64,000 nucleotides of DNA from Sapria himalayana (Eukaryota > Streptophyta > Magnoliopsida > Malpighiales > Rafflesiaceae), in contig JAREIK010001332.1 of the NCBI GenBank assembly GCA_029783825.1, forward strand, positions 2,528,314 through 2,592,313. The letters are read 5' to 3'. How positions within the stretch are numbered: position 1 is the first letter of the stretch; the number at the start of each line of letters is the position of its first letter. A program made the translations under genes and the position numbers. Of this stretch, positions 26,038-37,372 are shown one piece after another. The notes below the pieces were generated by a model. It saw only the letters and a list, made by a program, of their open reading frames with translations, had not been told where the DNA came from and made no database searches.

Positions 26038-26788
26038 AATTATGTTTTTTTTGCACTCTCCAAACAATATTTGAAAAAAAAATACTCAAGTTTTTATATT
26101 TATAAAAAAATGTATCAAACTCTTAATAAATTTAAAATTTGTGCATTCAATTACATTAATTCTAATTTATCCTTAATAATTAAAACTCGCCCTCCCCTCG
26201 GCCCCTGCCTCTCATTCCTTGCCCGACGCCCGACGCCCGACGCCCGACGCCCGACGCCCGACGCCCGACGCCCGACGCCCGACGCCCAACGCCCGACGCC
26301 CGACGCCCGACGCCCGACGCCCGACGCCCGACGCCCGACGCCCGACGCCCGACGCCCGACGCCCGACGCCCGACGCCCGACGCCCGACGCCTGATGCCCA
26401 ATGCCCGACGCCCAATGCCCCATGCCCCTCATCCTTCACCCTTTTCCCTCACCCTCTCCATTGAGCTCTTGGAGCTCGTCGTCGAGCACCATGAGCTCCA
26501 TAAGCTTATAGAGCTCGACCACGATCTCTTCATCCAGCACCACGAGCTCATCATCATGCTCATGGAGCTCGATGGAAAGGATGAGGAGCGAGGGGGCATC
26601 GAGAAAGGGCGCAAGGGACAAGGGATGAGAGGAGGATGATTTTTAATTATTAAGGATAAATTATAATTATTGTAATTAAGTACATCAAATTTTAATTTGT
26701 TAAGAGTTTGGTATATTTTTTTATAAATATAAAAACTTAGGTGATATTTTTTAATAAATATTTTTTGGGGAGTGCCCAAAACACAATT
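26038..26788. mobile_element. Non-autonomous element with ~150-bp terminal inverted repeats, GC-rich core
   Basis: The left arm (26038-26190) and the reverse complement of the right arm (26636-26788) align over about 150 bp at roughly 80-85% by eye, sharing 'aagtttttatatttataaaa' and 'ttatccttaataattaaaa'. The outer ends read AATTATG...GCACTC and GAATTGTG...GCACTC. Between the arms lie the GC-rich heptamer array (26221-26418) and a 200-bp segment in which the palindrome GAGCTC recurs every 15-30 bp. Long arms without coding capacity suggest a Mutator-like or foldback element. I see no clear target duplication, so the class is uncertain. Confidence 0.65.
26221..26418. repeat. (GACGCCC)n minisatellite, about 28 copies
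   Basis: A nearly perfect heptamer array of about 198 bp. One variant unit (GACGCCCAAC) lies near 26288, and decayed units sit at the right edge (tgatgccca, atgcccgac). Because 7 is not a multiple of 3, every frame is open and encodes periodic Arg/Pro/Thr/Asp or Gly/Val/Ala/Ser peptides. These are not genes. The array is extremely GC- and CpG-rich inside an AT-rich region. Confidence 0.95.
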
Positions 26789-26814
26789 CTCCACAAATAT
26801 ATTGTATTTAGATT

Positions 26815-27607
26815 TAGGACTAGTTTGATAAATTTATAAAAATAAGTGCGAAAAAATAAGTGCTGAAAAATTAATGCTGAATTTTATAAGTGTTGAATTT
26901 TTATTGAAAACTTATTTTATTAATTATTGTTAATTAAATACTGAATATAAATATATTGTTTGATAACTATAAATGCTGAATGCTGAAAATAATATATATT
27001 ACATATTTACCCTTATTATCATTGTATTACATATTATCAAACATAAATAGAATTTCCAATAATTTTTTTTTCACTATTATTATTAATTATTTAAAAAAAT
27101 AATATCCCTAAAAACATATCCATAAATAAATAATAAATCCAAAAAAGAAATACAAATGTTTAAAAATATAATCAACAAAATCTAAATTTTTTAAAACTAT
27201 CTAAAATTATAATTTAAAAATAAAAATTAATGAATAACTAGTTAATTTGTTATTTTTTTTCTCAAATTAATCAATAAAGAGAGTTATGGTTTGGATTTGT
27301 GGTGGAGGAGAAATGAGGAAGAGAAGACAGGTTCACAAACTGAACTATAGCGTAAATGAGAAAACGAAAAAAATAAGAAAAAAAAAAGACAAAATAATAA
27401 TTTTTTAAAAAAATTTGTTGAAAATTTTCAGTCTTCAATATTAAGTAGATCTCTAGCTACTTGATATGTTTAATATTTTTCAATTAAAATTTTAAATTTT
27501 TAGTTTCTAATATTTTTTTATAAAACACATTTAAAATTATAAACTATTAAAAATATTAATTTTCAATGGTTTAAACATTTTAAGTGTTTTATCAAAACAT
27601 AACTCTA
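26815..27607. mobile_element. MITE-like inverted-repeat element (probable hAT type)
   Basis: The left end TAGGACTAGTTTGATAAA and the reverse complement of the right end, TAGAGTTATGTTTTGATAAA, form imperfect terminal repeats. Subterminal parts carry repeated 'aagtgctgaa' and 'aatgctgaa' words, a feature of several plant hAT MITEs. The element is about 793 bp, AT-rich and without a frame. It starts 27 bp after the preceding long-TIR element. Flanking octamers (tttagatt, cctaaata) match at only 4 of 8 positions. Confidence 0.45.
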
Positions 27608-28950
27608 CCTAAATAAAATATGACCATCCAAATGTTCATCTTCTTAGAGCGTTCAGGTTCAGCGTTCTGAAATTCTGATTGTGCACGAACCGAAGGATAA
27701 AGATCACAAATTCAGAATCTCGGAGAAGATGTTTATTTTTATATTGGCCCAAGCTAATTAGGACCGTTTTCGGAAAGGCAGAAATTCTCTAGTCAGGACG
27801 ACTAAAACAGGCTGGGAAAAGCTAAAAGCGTAATCGGAAAGATCCTGCCGGCGAGGACGGGCTGTTCCGCTCGACCTTCGACCTTCGACCTTCGACCTTC
27901 GACCTTCGACCTTCGACCTTCGACCTTCGACCTTCGACCTTCGACCTCGTTGGCTTCTTGGAGACCAAAACTTAGGTTGGGCCTTTCGATTCTTGTTGTT
28001 GTAATGCCCATGGAATTGTAGTGTAGTTGCTTATGTTACTACGATTTTTATCGAGAAAAATGATTTATTTTGATTTTTCTCTTTTTTAATTTTTTGTTAG
28101 ATCCTTGCTATTGTCGTTGAAATGTTTTTTTGCGGCCTGTTTTTTAGTTGAAGCGTAATAGTTTGAAGGTATTGCATCAGTGGTTCATCTTCCTCCGAAT
28201 ATTGGAATAATGGTTGGATTGGTGTCTGGGACACTCAAAAAATCTTACTTGCAATGGGATTTACCACATACCCTGCCACATGCTGTGCCACTCTCAAACA
28301 TTGATAAATTATGATCTATCCCAAGATGCAACTTTGTCTTGTTTGCAGGCCATGGTCGTAAGGGGTCATTTTGTATTGTTCAGGAGATATGAAGCTGAAT
28401 CATGGACAATTTTTCCTTTTTTAATGTTTGATTATTAGTTAACATTGACATTCATCAACTTAAAGAATCAGGAAAGCCAAAAAGTCATGAGATGCAACTT
28501 ATTTAATTTTAATGTAGTGAACATGCTGTGTTAATATGTGGATGACTTGCTTTAGCTGGGAGATGTGTAAATGTTGGATGAATGAAATAGGTGGATGGAA
28601 GTTTCCACTAGCACAAAACTGCCACTATTTGTCTTGGGTTTTATATGACTGTTCATGTTCAAGAGAATTTCTTGGCTAGATAATATTTTAATACTTTTGA
28701 AGTGATGGTTTGATTTAACTTAGCCAAAACCTTGTTTTCAAATTGAAATTCACTTCTAGTTCTACATTTGTCAAGTCACATTGCTGAAACATGGTGCAGT
28801 AAACTAAATCTATCTTGGAGATGTTTTCCATGGAAGCCAAAGAATCATTCTTAGGGTTGATATCACAATATTATGGAGATCTGTCTTGTGCAACTGAATG
28901 GAAACACTCATAAAGAGCTTATTATTTATATCAAATGAAAACATAGTTTG
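27608..28950 (+). other. Low-copy island; possible transcribed leader
   Basis: Base composition is much less AT-rich than the surroundings between 27640 and 28030, with words such as 'gatcctgccggcgaggacgg'. A plausible splice acceptor (tgtcttgtttgcag, ending 28348) precedes a 29-codon open stretch beginning 'AMVVRGHFVLFRRYEAES' at 28349. I do not recognise it as a protein. The island may be the promoter and 5' leader of the plus-strand SDIR1-like gene that starts coding at 37008, or of another host gene. No TATA box or start could be fixed. Positions 28440-28950 look intron-like. Confidence 0.35.
27871..27947. repeat. (CGACCTT)n minisatellite, 11 copies
   Basis: A perfect 77-bp heptamer array in the GC-richer island. 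It is the second 7-bp array within 1.6 kb; both units begin CGAC (CGACGCC and CGACCTT). Confidence 0.95.
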
Positions 28951-31238
28951 ATAGGCACTAAATGAGTATAGGTATGCATACTTTCACATGTTTATGAATA
29001 TTTTATTAATTTATAATAATATATTCATTAATCTAAAAGCATATTCTTGATATAATTGGGATTTATTAATTTCATACGAATTAATATATTTAATAATTAT
29101 TTATTAGTACTAAACGTTTATATCATTAAAGCTTATTTTTATTATTTGATAAAATAAATTTTATAAAAATGTAAATAATGATTTTTTCTATTACAATCAA
29201 GTGAAATTGTATTCTATATAAACATAGAAAATCTATTGGGATAGCCAGCATGTTGAGTATTTTATCATAATAAATTAATAAATAAAAAATTAAAAATTAC
29301 CTTACTTTTTTTAGGGTGATTCATAAATATTTAGGATATTAAGTTAGGAAGAAAGAAAAGTAAGTTGATAAAAAACATATACAAAATTCAAAAATATGTT
29401 AAGGTAGAAAAATTAAAATCTAGATAATTTATACTAAACTTGGAAATTAGATAAGATTTTTTATTTGATATTGATAAAATATTCTTTGTTATGAAAATAT
29501 GATTTTAATTATATACAATTGAAAACTAGTTTGCAAGAATTATATGGTTAAATATAATTTTTTCATGCATTGTTTTTAACAATGTTTCTCAAAAATATCA
29601 AGTTTTGTTAGGTATGTATTATAACATTAGTTCACTAGCATTTCATCATTTATATGAAATAATGTTATATTTAATGTGCCCAATATTAATTTAAATATAA
29701 AACTTATAATAAAATGCATATAAAAAATATAAAATGTTGTTGAAATTATAGATCAAAGGATTATATTGAAATATTTTGAGCATATTCTAAAGTCTAAATA
29801 TTTGATTTGTTTACAAATTTGGTATGTATTTTCCTTCAAAAAATATTGTATCACACAAATTTGTTTGATTTTTTGTTATGCATGAGAATTTTTTTGACTA
29901 TGTAAATAATATTTTACAAAATATTTAAAGTGAACGATTTAAGAAAAAAATCTTGGTAGCTAGTGATGATTATGAGTTTTTTTGCTAGAGTTCAAGTTCT
30001 AGTAATATGTAAAAAAAATATTTTAGAATGTACTTGAATAATATTATTTTAAAAAAATTCTTTTAAAGTAGTATAAATAAGAGAACTTAATTATTTCAAA
30101 TCTATTATTTTCTTTAACTTTTTTATTCACTTATTTATTTTTTATTAGTTTAAGATTTTCAATTCAAAAGAAAATAAAATATTGATGTAGAAAAAATATT
30201 TGTTAATTTATTTTGTTTGGGTAAAAGGGTTTTAGTTTAAATTAATTTTTTTTAGAAGATAGTTCACAATCAGATAAATTAAGTGCGAGGTGAGTTAAAT
30301 CAAAAGAGAGATTCATGATGAAAATATACGTGGCTACCCAACCTAACTGGCACCAATTTGATTTTGTATATTTTTTATGAATGGTACCAAAATGTAATAT
30401 CGTAAATGGTGTGAGGGAAAATTTATAGATCTAAATAATATTTAATTGAATGATTTAAGAATATTGGGAAATATCTGAAATATAATATTGTTTCTTATGA
30501 AATATTAGAAACATATTTCTTTTCTTAAGAAAAAATAATTGACTATGAATATTAAAACTAAAAAAAATATTGATTGAGAGGGATGAGTTTGGATACCATA
30601 CTGAAATGTTTGAGGATAAAAGTAATAATAAAAGGAGAATGATGAAAAAATTAAATGAATCTAGTAATCAAAGAGGTAACAACATAATATTGCCATTTAT
30701 ACATGATAAGATAAGGTCATATATATATATGTCTTTAATTTCATACTTGTTGAGGCTTGTGTAGTAGTTTTTTCTATTATTAGAAAATATCTTATTTTTT
30801 TTTTCTCTTCTTTTTTTCTTGTTCTTGCTCCCATCTTTTTTGGAATCTTCAAAAGGTTTTGACTATTACATGATATCAGAGTTATCTGGAGGCAAATAAA
30901 GGATGATTCATGGCATATCAGGTGGTAGTGCATCTTCCACAAGTACCAGTGAGGAGTTTCATCGATTGTTAGTGTTGAAATGACTATGCTAGTTTTGATG
31001 GTAGCTGCTATGGTTGTTACACCGGTGTCGAGTTAGAGTTTTTGAACCTTGACATTAAAGTGTAAAATTTGTAGTATTTTTGTATGTTTTGTGCTTTTTG
31101 GAAGTTGTTTGTGTGGGTGTATATTATTATGTTTAGGTAAATTAGCTTGTGTGGTTATTGTGGTGTGGTGATCTTGTATATCTTTTTATATGTTTGACTC
31201 GTTAAATGAGATGACCATAATAAGTGTGAGATCAAGGG
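28951..31238. other. AT-rich DNA, no gene recognised
   Basis: Mostly low-complexity AT-rich sequence with many stops in all frames. A copia-like primer-binding site lies at 30871-30882. A T-rich tract (30790-30840) just before it may belong to the end of the corresponding LTR. Confidence 0.5.
30871..30882 (+). other. Copia-type primer-binding site (initiator Met tRNA)
   Basis: TGATATCAGAGT follows 'ctattaca', the kind of CA end expected for an LTR. It differs from the copia consensus TGGTATCAGAGC by one G-to-A and one C-to-T change. A frame opens 22 bp downstream (MIHGISGGSASSTSTSEEF) but soon breaks up. The 5' start of the LTR could not be located. This is probably the remnant of a copia 5' LTR and leader. 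Confidence 0.45.
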
Positions 31239-31467
31239 TAGAGGTGGGAAAAGGGCTAAGAGGCTTGGCTTGGGTTGACATGCGACATGTTTGGGCTTTG
31301 TCGGGGAATGTGGTGTGGCATGCACACTGAATCTGTATTTGGTATGACACGACACGACATGACATGAGTGGTTGGCTTGTGTGGGCAAAAATTATCAAGG
31401 GTGACAAAATGACTTGTTTGTGCTCAAGTTGTGGCTTTTGGTTGGGCATAATTTCATTTGATGGCTA
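31239..31467. mobile_element. Decayed end(s) of the TAGAGGTG hAT family
   Basis: It starts TAGAGGTGGGAAAAGGGC and continues with 'ggcttggcttgggttgacatg', the GC-biased subterminal vocabulary of the family at 38169, 50181 and 51656. A possible right end is 'tttcatttgatggcta' at 31467. No matching octamer duplication is seen. Confidence 0.35.
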
Positions 31468-33332
31468 TCCAAAAATTGTCACGTGTTACATGAGTCACAT
31501 GTTATGTCATACGTATGCATGCACATGACAATTCATTTTTTTATTCTAACGGAAATATTATTCATTTTCCTTCATTTGGATTTTTTCTTTAACGTTTAGG
31601 ACATAATCTAACAGATTGAAGATTTTTTCTAGAAAAATTTAAAAAAATAAATAATATTATAAGTTTTAGAAATTCTATAAATAGATAAATATAATTTATA
31701 TTTTTTCATACTCTAACTCAAATTTATTTTCTTCTCTTTAATTTTCTTAATTTCTCAAAAATCAAATTTTGCATATTTTTGTTTTAAATTTTTTTTTGCA
31801 TTTATAAATAATTTTGTAATTGGTGGTGGAGGACATATGATCTGATGAATGATGAATATGAATCATAATTAATGAAATTATAATTGTGAGTTTATAATTT
31901 TGAAAACTACACTATTTGTCCAATTCTCATTTTTTATTTAGTTTTATTATAAGTCATATTTTGATGTGATGCTAAGTATCTTTGTTTAAGGATAATAAGT
32001 CTCGAGTTTGAAAATTATTACATCTATCATCTTTGATTTTTAGAAATAATACTATTGAGTTATTAATTTTTCCCAGATCACATTATAATTGGGATTTTTG
32101 TGTTTTAGGTATGATTTTAATTTTCACACAAGATAAATATTAGAATTAAAGGTACAAGGATATATATTAATTTAAAAATTATTTATCTACTCCAAATTTA
32201 CCAAAAAATTAATATTATATAATTATTTATTATTAAAATAGAAAATAATGATTTAATGAAAATGAAATTAATATTATAGATAATTTTGTTTTAAGTAGAA
32301 ATTAACCAAAAGGTTTGATATCAGTTTGTATCCTAGTCATAGGTTGACCCATACACCTGAAAAACTTGAGTTTCATAAATGAATATTAGTAGTTTATTTT
32401 AATATTATTTAAAAAGAAAATATTTGACAATTTAAAGAAAATTCAACATAATGTAAATATTATAAAAAATTTATAGTTGTAAAATTAGTGGTGGGAAATG
32501 AGATTAAAAAATTTAGGAGACATGTCAAATAATACATAAAAAATATGATATATTGGATCTTAGGCAAGGCTGACATGGCATAAGAGTCATTGAAACTGAA
32601 TTAATTTTAGATTTATTGGTCATTTAATTTATAGTCATGAATTTATTAGAGAAAATATTGTTAGGTTAGTTGTTAGTATGAGTTTTATGCTTAATTTTTT
32701 TTAAGATTTGATGTTTATTTATTTTATGAATAAACACATCTAGCTCACTTATTATATGATATTTAAGGTGACATGTAAGATTAATGTAATAAAAAATTAT
32801 AAATTTGATAAATAACTAATAATTAATTTACTTAGAAAATATAAATATGTGGTATTTGTGATTTTTGACATATAAATTAGTTATAATAATATTTTTTTGA
32901 ATGTTATTATCTTCTATTTTAATTTTAATTGAAAATTAAATAAATGAATATTAGGATTTAGTGAGATTTAGTATCTTCATGATAATCTTGTTATATATAT
33001 GAGTATTTTGATATTTTTAGAAAATATGGAACATAAAATAAAATACATAGTATAATATTTTAATAATACTGTAAATAATAGTGTCGTAGTAACTATATTA
33101 GTCAGAATTATTAGAGATGATCTCTTTTTTGAGATTTTTTATTTTAGATATATGTATCACATATTAAATTTAGAAATACTTATGCATAGGAGTCCCAAAT
33201 TAAAATAATTATGTTTGTGATCCTTATTAATTTAATTTTATGTTTAGGGATTCAAATTAAAAATATTTATGATTTGGAATTCTCTTTAATCACCCACATT
33301 TCAAACCCATAATTACTCTTGCATTATTAAAA
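31468..33332. other. AT-rich DNA, nothing recognised
   Basis: No open frame above background, no inverted repeat and no RNA gene were seen. Composition is very AT-rich with homopolymer runs. Confidence 0.5.
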
Positions 33333-33965
33333 AAAAAAAACTTTTTTATGTGCATAACGAGTTTTTATACATAAAAACTCCTTATGCAGAAACACACAAA
33401 CTCGTTTGTGCATAATGAGTTTTATGCATACTGAACTATACATAAATTATGCACAAATGAGTTTATGCATCATAAACTTGTTTCTACGCGTATTGAGTTA
33501 TGCATAAACTTGTTTTTCTGCATAATGAGTTTTGCATAAACTTGTTTTTATGCATTAATGAGTTTTTATGCATAAAGGAGTTTATGGACAAACTCATTTA
33601 TGCATAAACGCATAAACTAGTTTCTGCATGCACTCATTTATGCATAAAACAGAGTTTATGCATTGTTTAGTATGCATAAAAACTTGTTATGCATAATTGT
33701 GTTTTTGCATAATGAGTTTTTATGTATAAAAGCTCATTATACACATAAAAACTCATGTATGTGCATAACTAGTTTACATGCATAAAAACTTGTTTATGTG
33801 TATAACGAATTTGTGTGTATAATGAATGTACATGCATAAAAACTAGTTACGTTGTTCATGTACATAATTGAGTGATGCACATAAATGAATTTTTATGCAT
33901 ATAAACTTGTGCACATAAACTCGTTAAGCATATAAACTTGTTATGCAAATAAATGAGTTATGTTC
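33333..33965. repeat. Palindrome-rich TTATGCATAA array
   Basis: About 630 bp in which the words 'tgcataa', 'ttatgca' and 'aaac(t/c)cgttt' recur roughly every 15-25 bp on both strands, with variable spacing. Many copies form the palindrome TTTATGCATAAA. It is an irregular array rather than a clean tandem repeat, and no unit is conserved well enough for a consensus by eye. It is not a CRISPR: the spacers are themselves repeat-like. Confidence 0.75.
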
Positions 33966-36900
33966 ATAACCTCACTGTAAACACGTCATGTTTATTGTAA
34001 ACAAGGCATGCATGATGTGTTTTATGCTTAAACAATTTTTTTAAATATTTTTTTAATGGCAAGGGTAATTATGGGTTTCATATTTTATATGCCTAAAAGG
34101 AGACTCAAATTGTCAATATTTTTTCCTCTGGTCCCTAACTTTTAAATTGCAAATAAGGTATTTCAAAATATAATTATTTTTGTTTGGGACCATTTGACAT
34201 TATTATCCCTTAAGGTTAATTGTATAGACAGGTCAAAAAATAGTTTTTATTGTAAATTTTATTATTTTTTATTTTATTTTTTTGTTTTTGATGGGAGCAT
34301 CTAATTTGTGGTTTGTTTAAATCACTTTTATTTATTATGTAAGAGTATTTGATATATAATATGATTATTATGTGAAATTACATTTTAATTTTATTAGTTG
34401 ACATATATTTAATATTGTATTAGTGCCAATACCCTAGGAAAAATCAATCCTAGGACATGTTAGGGTTACAAAGCCTAGAGAGAGGAAATGCATGTGCACT
34501 GTACATGCATAATCCATATTTTTGTGTTCTACATTGCATGTACATTTGGTGGAAGATAGGGAGGCACACATTATTGTGTGCCATTGCCCATTAGTAACAT
34601 CATCACATACTTGCAATGTGCAATATGTATCGTATTTGAAGATAATTTTTTTTAATTCAATTAGTTAGAGGTAAGAGATAATGCAATTCTGAATATAAAG
34701 ATTAATATCGTATTTTGAGATGATTCTTTTTTCGATTCAATTAGTTAGAGATAAGTGATTGGGAAATTCATCAAATATATGAGATATGTTAAGATTCTTA
34801 GACATCACTTATTATTTTAACTTGTCCTAAAGTTATATAAAAAATTTAGACATTAAAAATTAGTGGAATTTATATGAATTTATATTTTTCATATTATCTT
34901 AAATAATACGTATTCTACTAATTTCTTTAATATCTAATATAATATCATAATTTAATTTTTTTTATAGCCATGAATATCATTTTAAATATTAGTATAAGAT
35001 TATAATCAAATATTATTAAAATTATATCGTGCTTCAATGATTGAGAAAATATATGGGTGTGTCTTCAATATAAAATTCAAGAATTACAATTAGATGTGAA
35101 TGATAATTTACATAATAAGTGATAGAGAAGTCCATCAAATACATGAGAGTTATTAAGATTCTTAAATGTTAATTATTATTTTAACCAATGATGCTCAACT
35201 ATGTTGAAGTTAAGGAGGATGGAGGTGAGTTGGGCCTATGTTTTCAGTGATGGTGGTTGAAATTCTAAAATTGGTTTGCCATAAATTGGGCTTGAACAAA
35301 AATTAGGATTTGCAAATCCTAATTTATTATATTTTAATTTAATAGAATTCAATTTTAGAAATTAGGGTTTGATAGAAATTCTAATTCGGCACAAGTGATT
35401 CTAAGCAAAAATAGGGATTTGTATAGTAACCCTAATTTGATGCAATTTGTTTTTGGATTATATTTTGAGTACGAAGATTTATTGTCATAATAGAAACAAT
35501 GGCAAGAGACTCACAGTTTAGTGTATACATTATAAGAGGATGAGTTACACAAGAGATAACCACCAGATATTATTTTTAGAAACGAGGTTGAGAGCTTTAC
35601 AAACTATTAAGAGATATTGGTTGACTACCAAGATAAGTTTGGGTTCACTCACTATGACATTTATACTTACCAGAGAGGAGAAAATAAAAAGTAATTTTCT
35701 TTTTCTTTAAATATTATTGATTATATTTCTTATTCTTTTATTTTAGACTCATCGATTATTGGCAGAATAATTAATATTTATATTATTAGTAATCCTACTA
35801 TATTTATTATATTTTTTTATTATTTTGATAATATTATTATAGTTAATACTAAACACTAGATAGCTATTGAATATAATAATATTCAGATTGAATCTATCAC
35901 TTTTTCATGTTGTACTTATTTTTTGACCGACTCATTAGTTTCTCATGTGTGAGTTATTTTTTTAAGCAACTTAGTTCTGATTTTATTTTTACTTTCATTG
36001 ACATCTATTTGATGATCAATAAAATTTGAGAAAATATTTATTTGGAATTGATCAGGGTGAATTGTATGTTTTTTTTTTGACAATATAATTTTTTTAAGAT
36101 ATTTGAGTGTTTAAATTTTTATTCATGCATTCATAGATTAATCACTTATTATTGGTTAAGTTGATAATATATTATTTTAGTTATAACTGTATTTTAATCA
36201 TAGATTATGAGATATGTTAACAAAACTTACTAAATTTTTGTATCTTATATTTTAGTTTGGTTTGAGTAATAACTTATTTGATTTGATATACTTAGACATA
36301 TAGGGACCTAATTTGGAGCAACTAGATAATGCTTTAGGTATTTAAAAATGTTTATTGATGACTGCTCTAGATAAACATAAATGAATCTTTTTAATGATAG
36401 ATTATAATTTTTTTTTATTTTTTTTAGATATTTTATAAGATAATAAAAAATTAATTTGATAAAAAAATTAAAAATTATTAAATAATAATATATATTAAAA
36501 TGTATGTTAGATAAATTTAATATTTATTATATGGATCATAATATTATATACTAGATTTTATGTGCTGATACTTTTCAACAGAATGAAATTATTGAAAAAA
36601 AGAATAAATATCTAATTGAGATATCGTGAATATTTTTACTTGAAAAAAGTATTTTAAAATGTTGTTAGCAATATATGGTTTTAATCATAATCTGCAATTA
36701 TAACAATTGTTTGTTTAACTAAGATATGAAAAATAAAATTTCTTTGATTCGCTAGCAGGTGATTGAGCCAAGGAGAAATTTTGTTTTTTTTTTTACAATG
36801 CAGAATCTTTGACATGATGGTTTTGCTTGTTAGCTTGCATATTTATTTACTAGGTGAATTATTTTGGTCCTTAATTATTGCTATAATTTTATTTTTCCTG

Positions 36901-36970
36901 CATGAGTCCATTTTCATTGTCAACGGCTATATGCCTTTTGTTGTGTGCTACAAACTTTTGTACTTGCATT
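33966..36970. other. AT-rich DNA upstream of the SDIR1-like exons
   Basis: No gene was recognised. Two near-identical 35-bp segments ('ttcaattagttagag') occur at 34655 and 34735. A short region at 35480-35690 has more balanced composition but no identifiable product. Positions 36740-36970 contain candidate splice acceptors and may be intronic to the gene starting at 37008. Confidence 0.5.
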
Positions 36971-37007
36971 TTTCAGAGATAAATTTCTAAATTAGAGTCA
37001 CGTTGCC

Positions 37008-37372
37008 ATGAGTTTTGTTTTTCGGGGGAATAGAGCTGATATGGAAAATGGCCTTGGTGGATTACTTCCTGAGAGACAAGCAATGGTACTTTGATAATCT
37101 AGTGCATATTCAAATCCACGAAGTTCATTCAAGCAATTTTGCTTGTGATTTTCCTGACAATTTGGTTTTTCAAATCCAGCGAAACCATACAACTCGGCCA
37201 GTTAATTCTAATTCCCTTGTTTTTCTCATAGCAGGTTCTAGTAAAATTTGCATTTTTTAACTGTTATGTTAACTTTTTATGATACGTACTGATCTTTGTT
37301 AAATTTATTTGACGAGCAGTGCTCTTGCTGTTCATGATATTCAATTCACATCAGATGTCACCTAATTTTCTG
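37008..37372 (+). CDS. SDIR1-like RING E3 ubiquitin ligase: first three coding exons only
   Basis: The start ATG at 37008 opens MSFVFRGNRADMENGLGGLL and continues PERQAM to 37085. A 94-bp GT-AG intron (37086-37179) follows. Exon 2 (37180-37234) encodes RNHTTRPVNSNSLVFLIA. A second GT-AG intron (37235-37319) joins in frame to exon 3 (37320-37372), LLLFMIFNSHQMSPNFL, which ends at a GTATTT donor. The spliced 62 residues match the N-terminus of plant SDIR1, an ER/endosomal-membrane RING-H2 E3 ligase that promotes ABA and drought signalling; exons 2-3 form its first hydrophobic segment. A TTTTTCAG acceptor ending at 36976 implies a 5' UTR intron. The second membrane segment and the RING domain were not found in the remaining 26.6 kb. 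The gene is therefore either truncated by rearrangement or has a very long TE-filled intron 3. All three exons are free of stops and frameshifts. Confidence 0.75.

Noticed and set aside
26151..26464. Long open frames of periodic Arg-Pro-Thr or Gly-Val-Arg-Ala peptides on both strands
   Set aside because: They are produced by the 7-bp (GACGCCC) array, which is open in every frame; no start context, no conserved domain.
33333..33965. CRISPR-like array
   Set aside because: Spacing is irregular, 'spacers' contain the same words as the repeats, and the sequence is a plant nuclear region.
35480..35700. Possible gene or gag fragment
   Set aside because: Composition is more balanced, but six-frame reading shows no recognisable motif and several stops.
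37015..37260. 81-residue frame across the SDIR1-like exons 1-2
   Set aside because: It is out of frame with exon 1 and reads through intron 1 and into intron 2; the spliced reading is better supported by homology and GT-AG borders.
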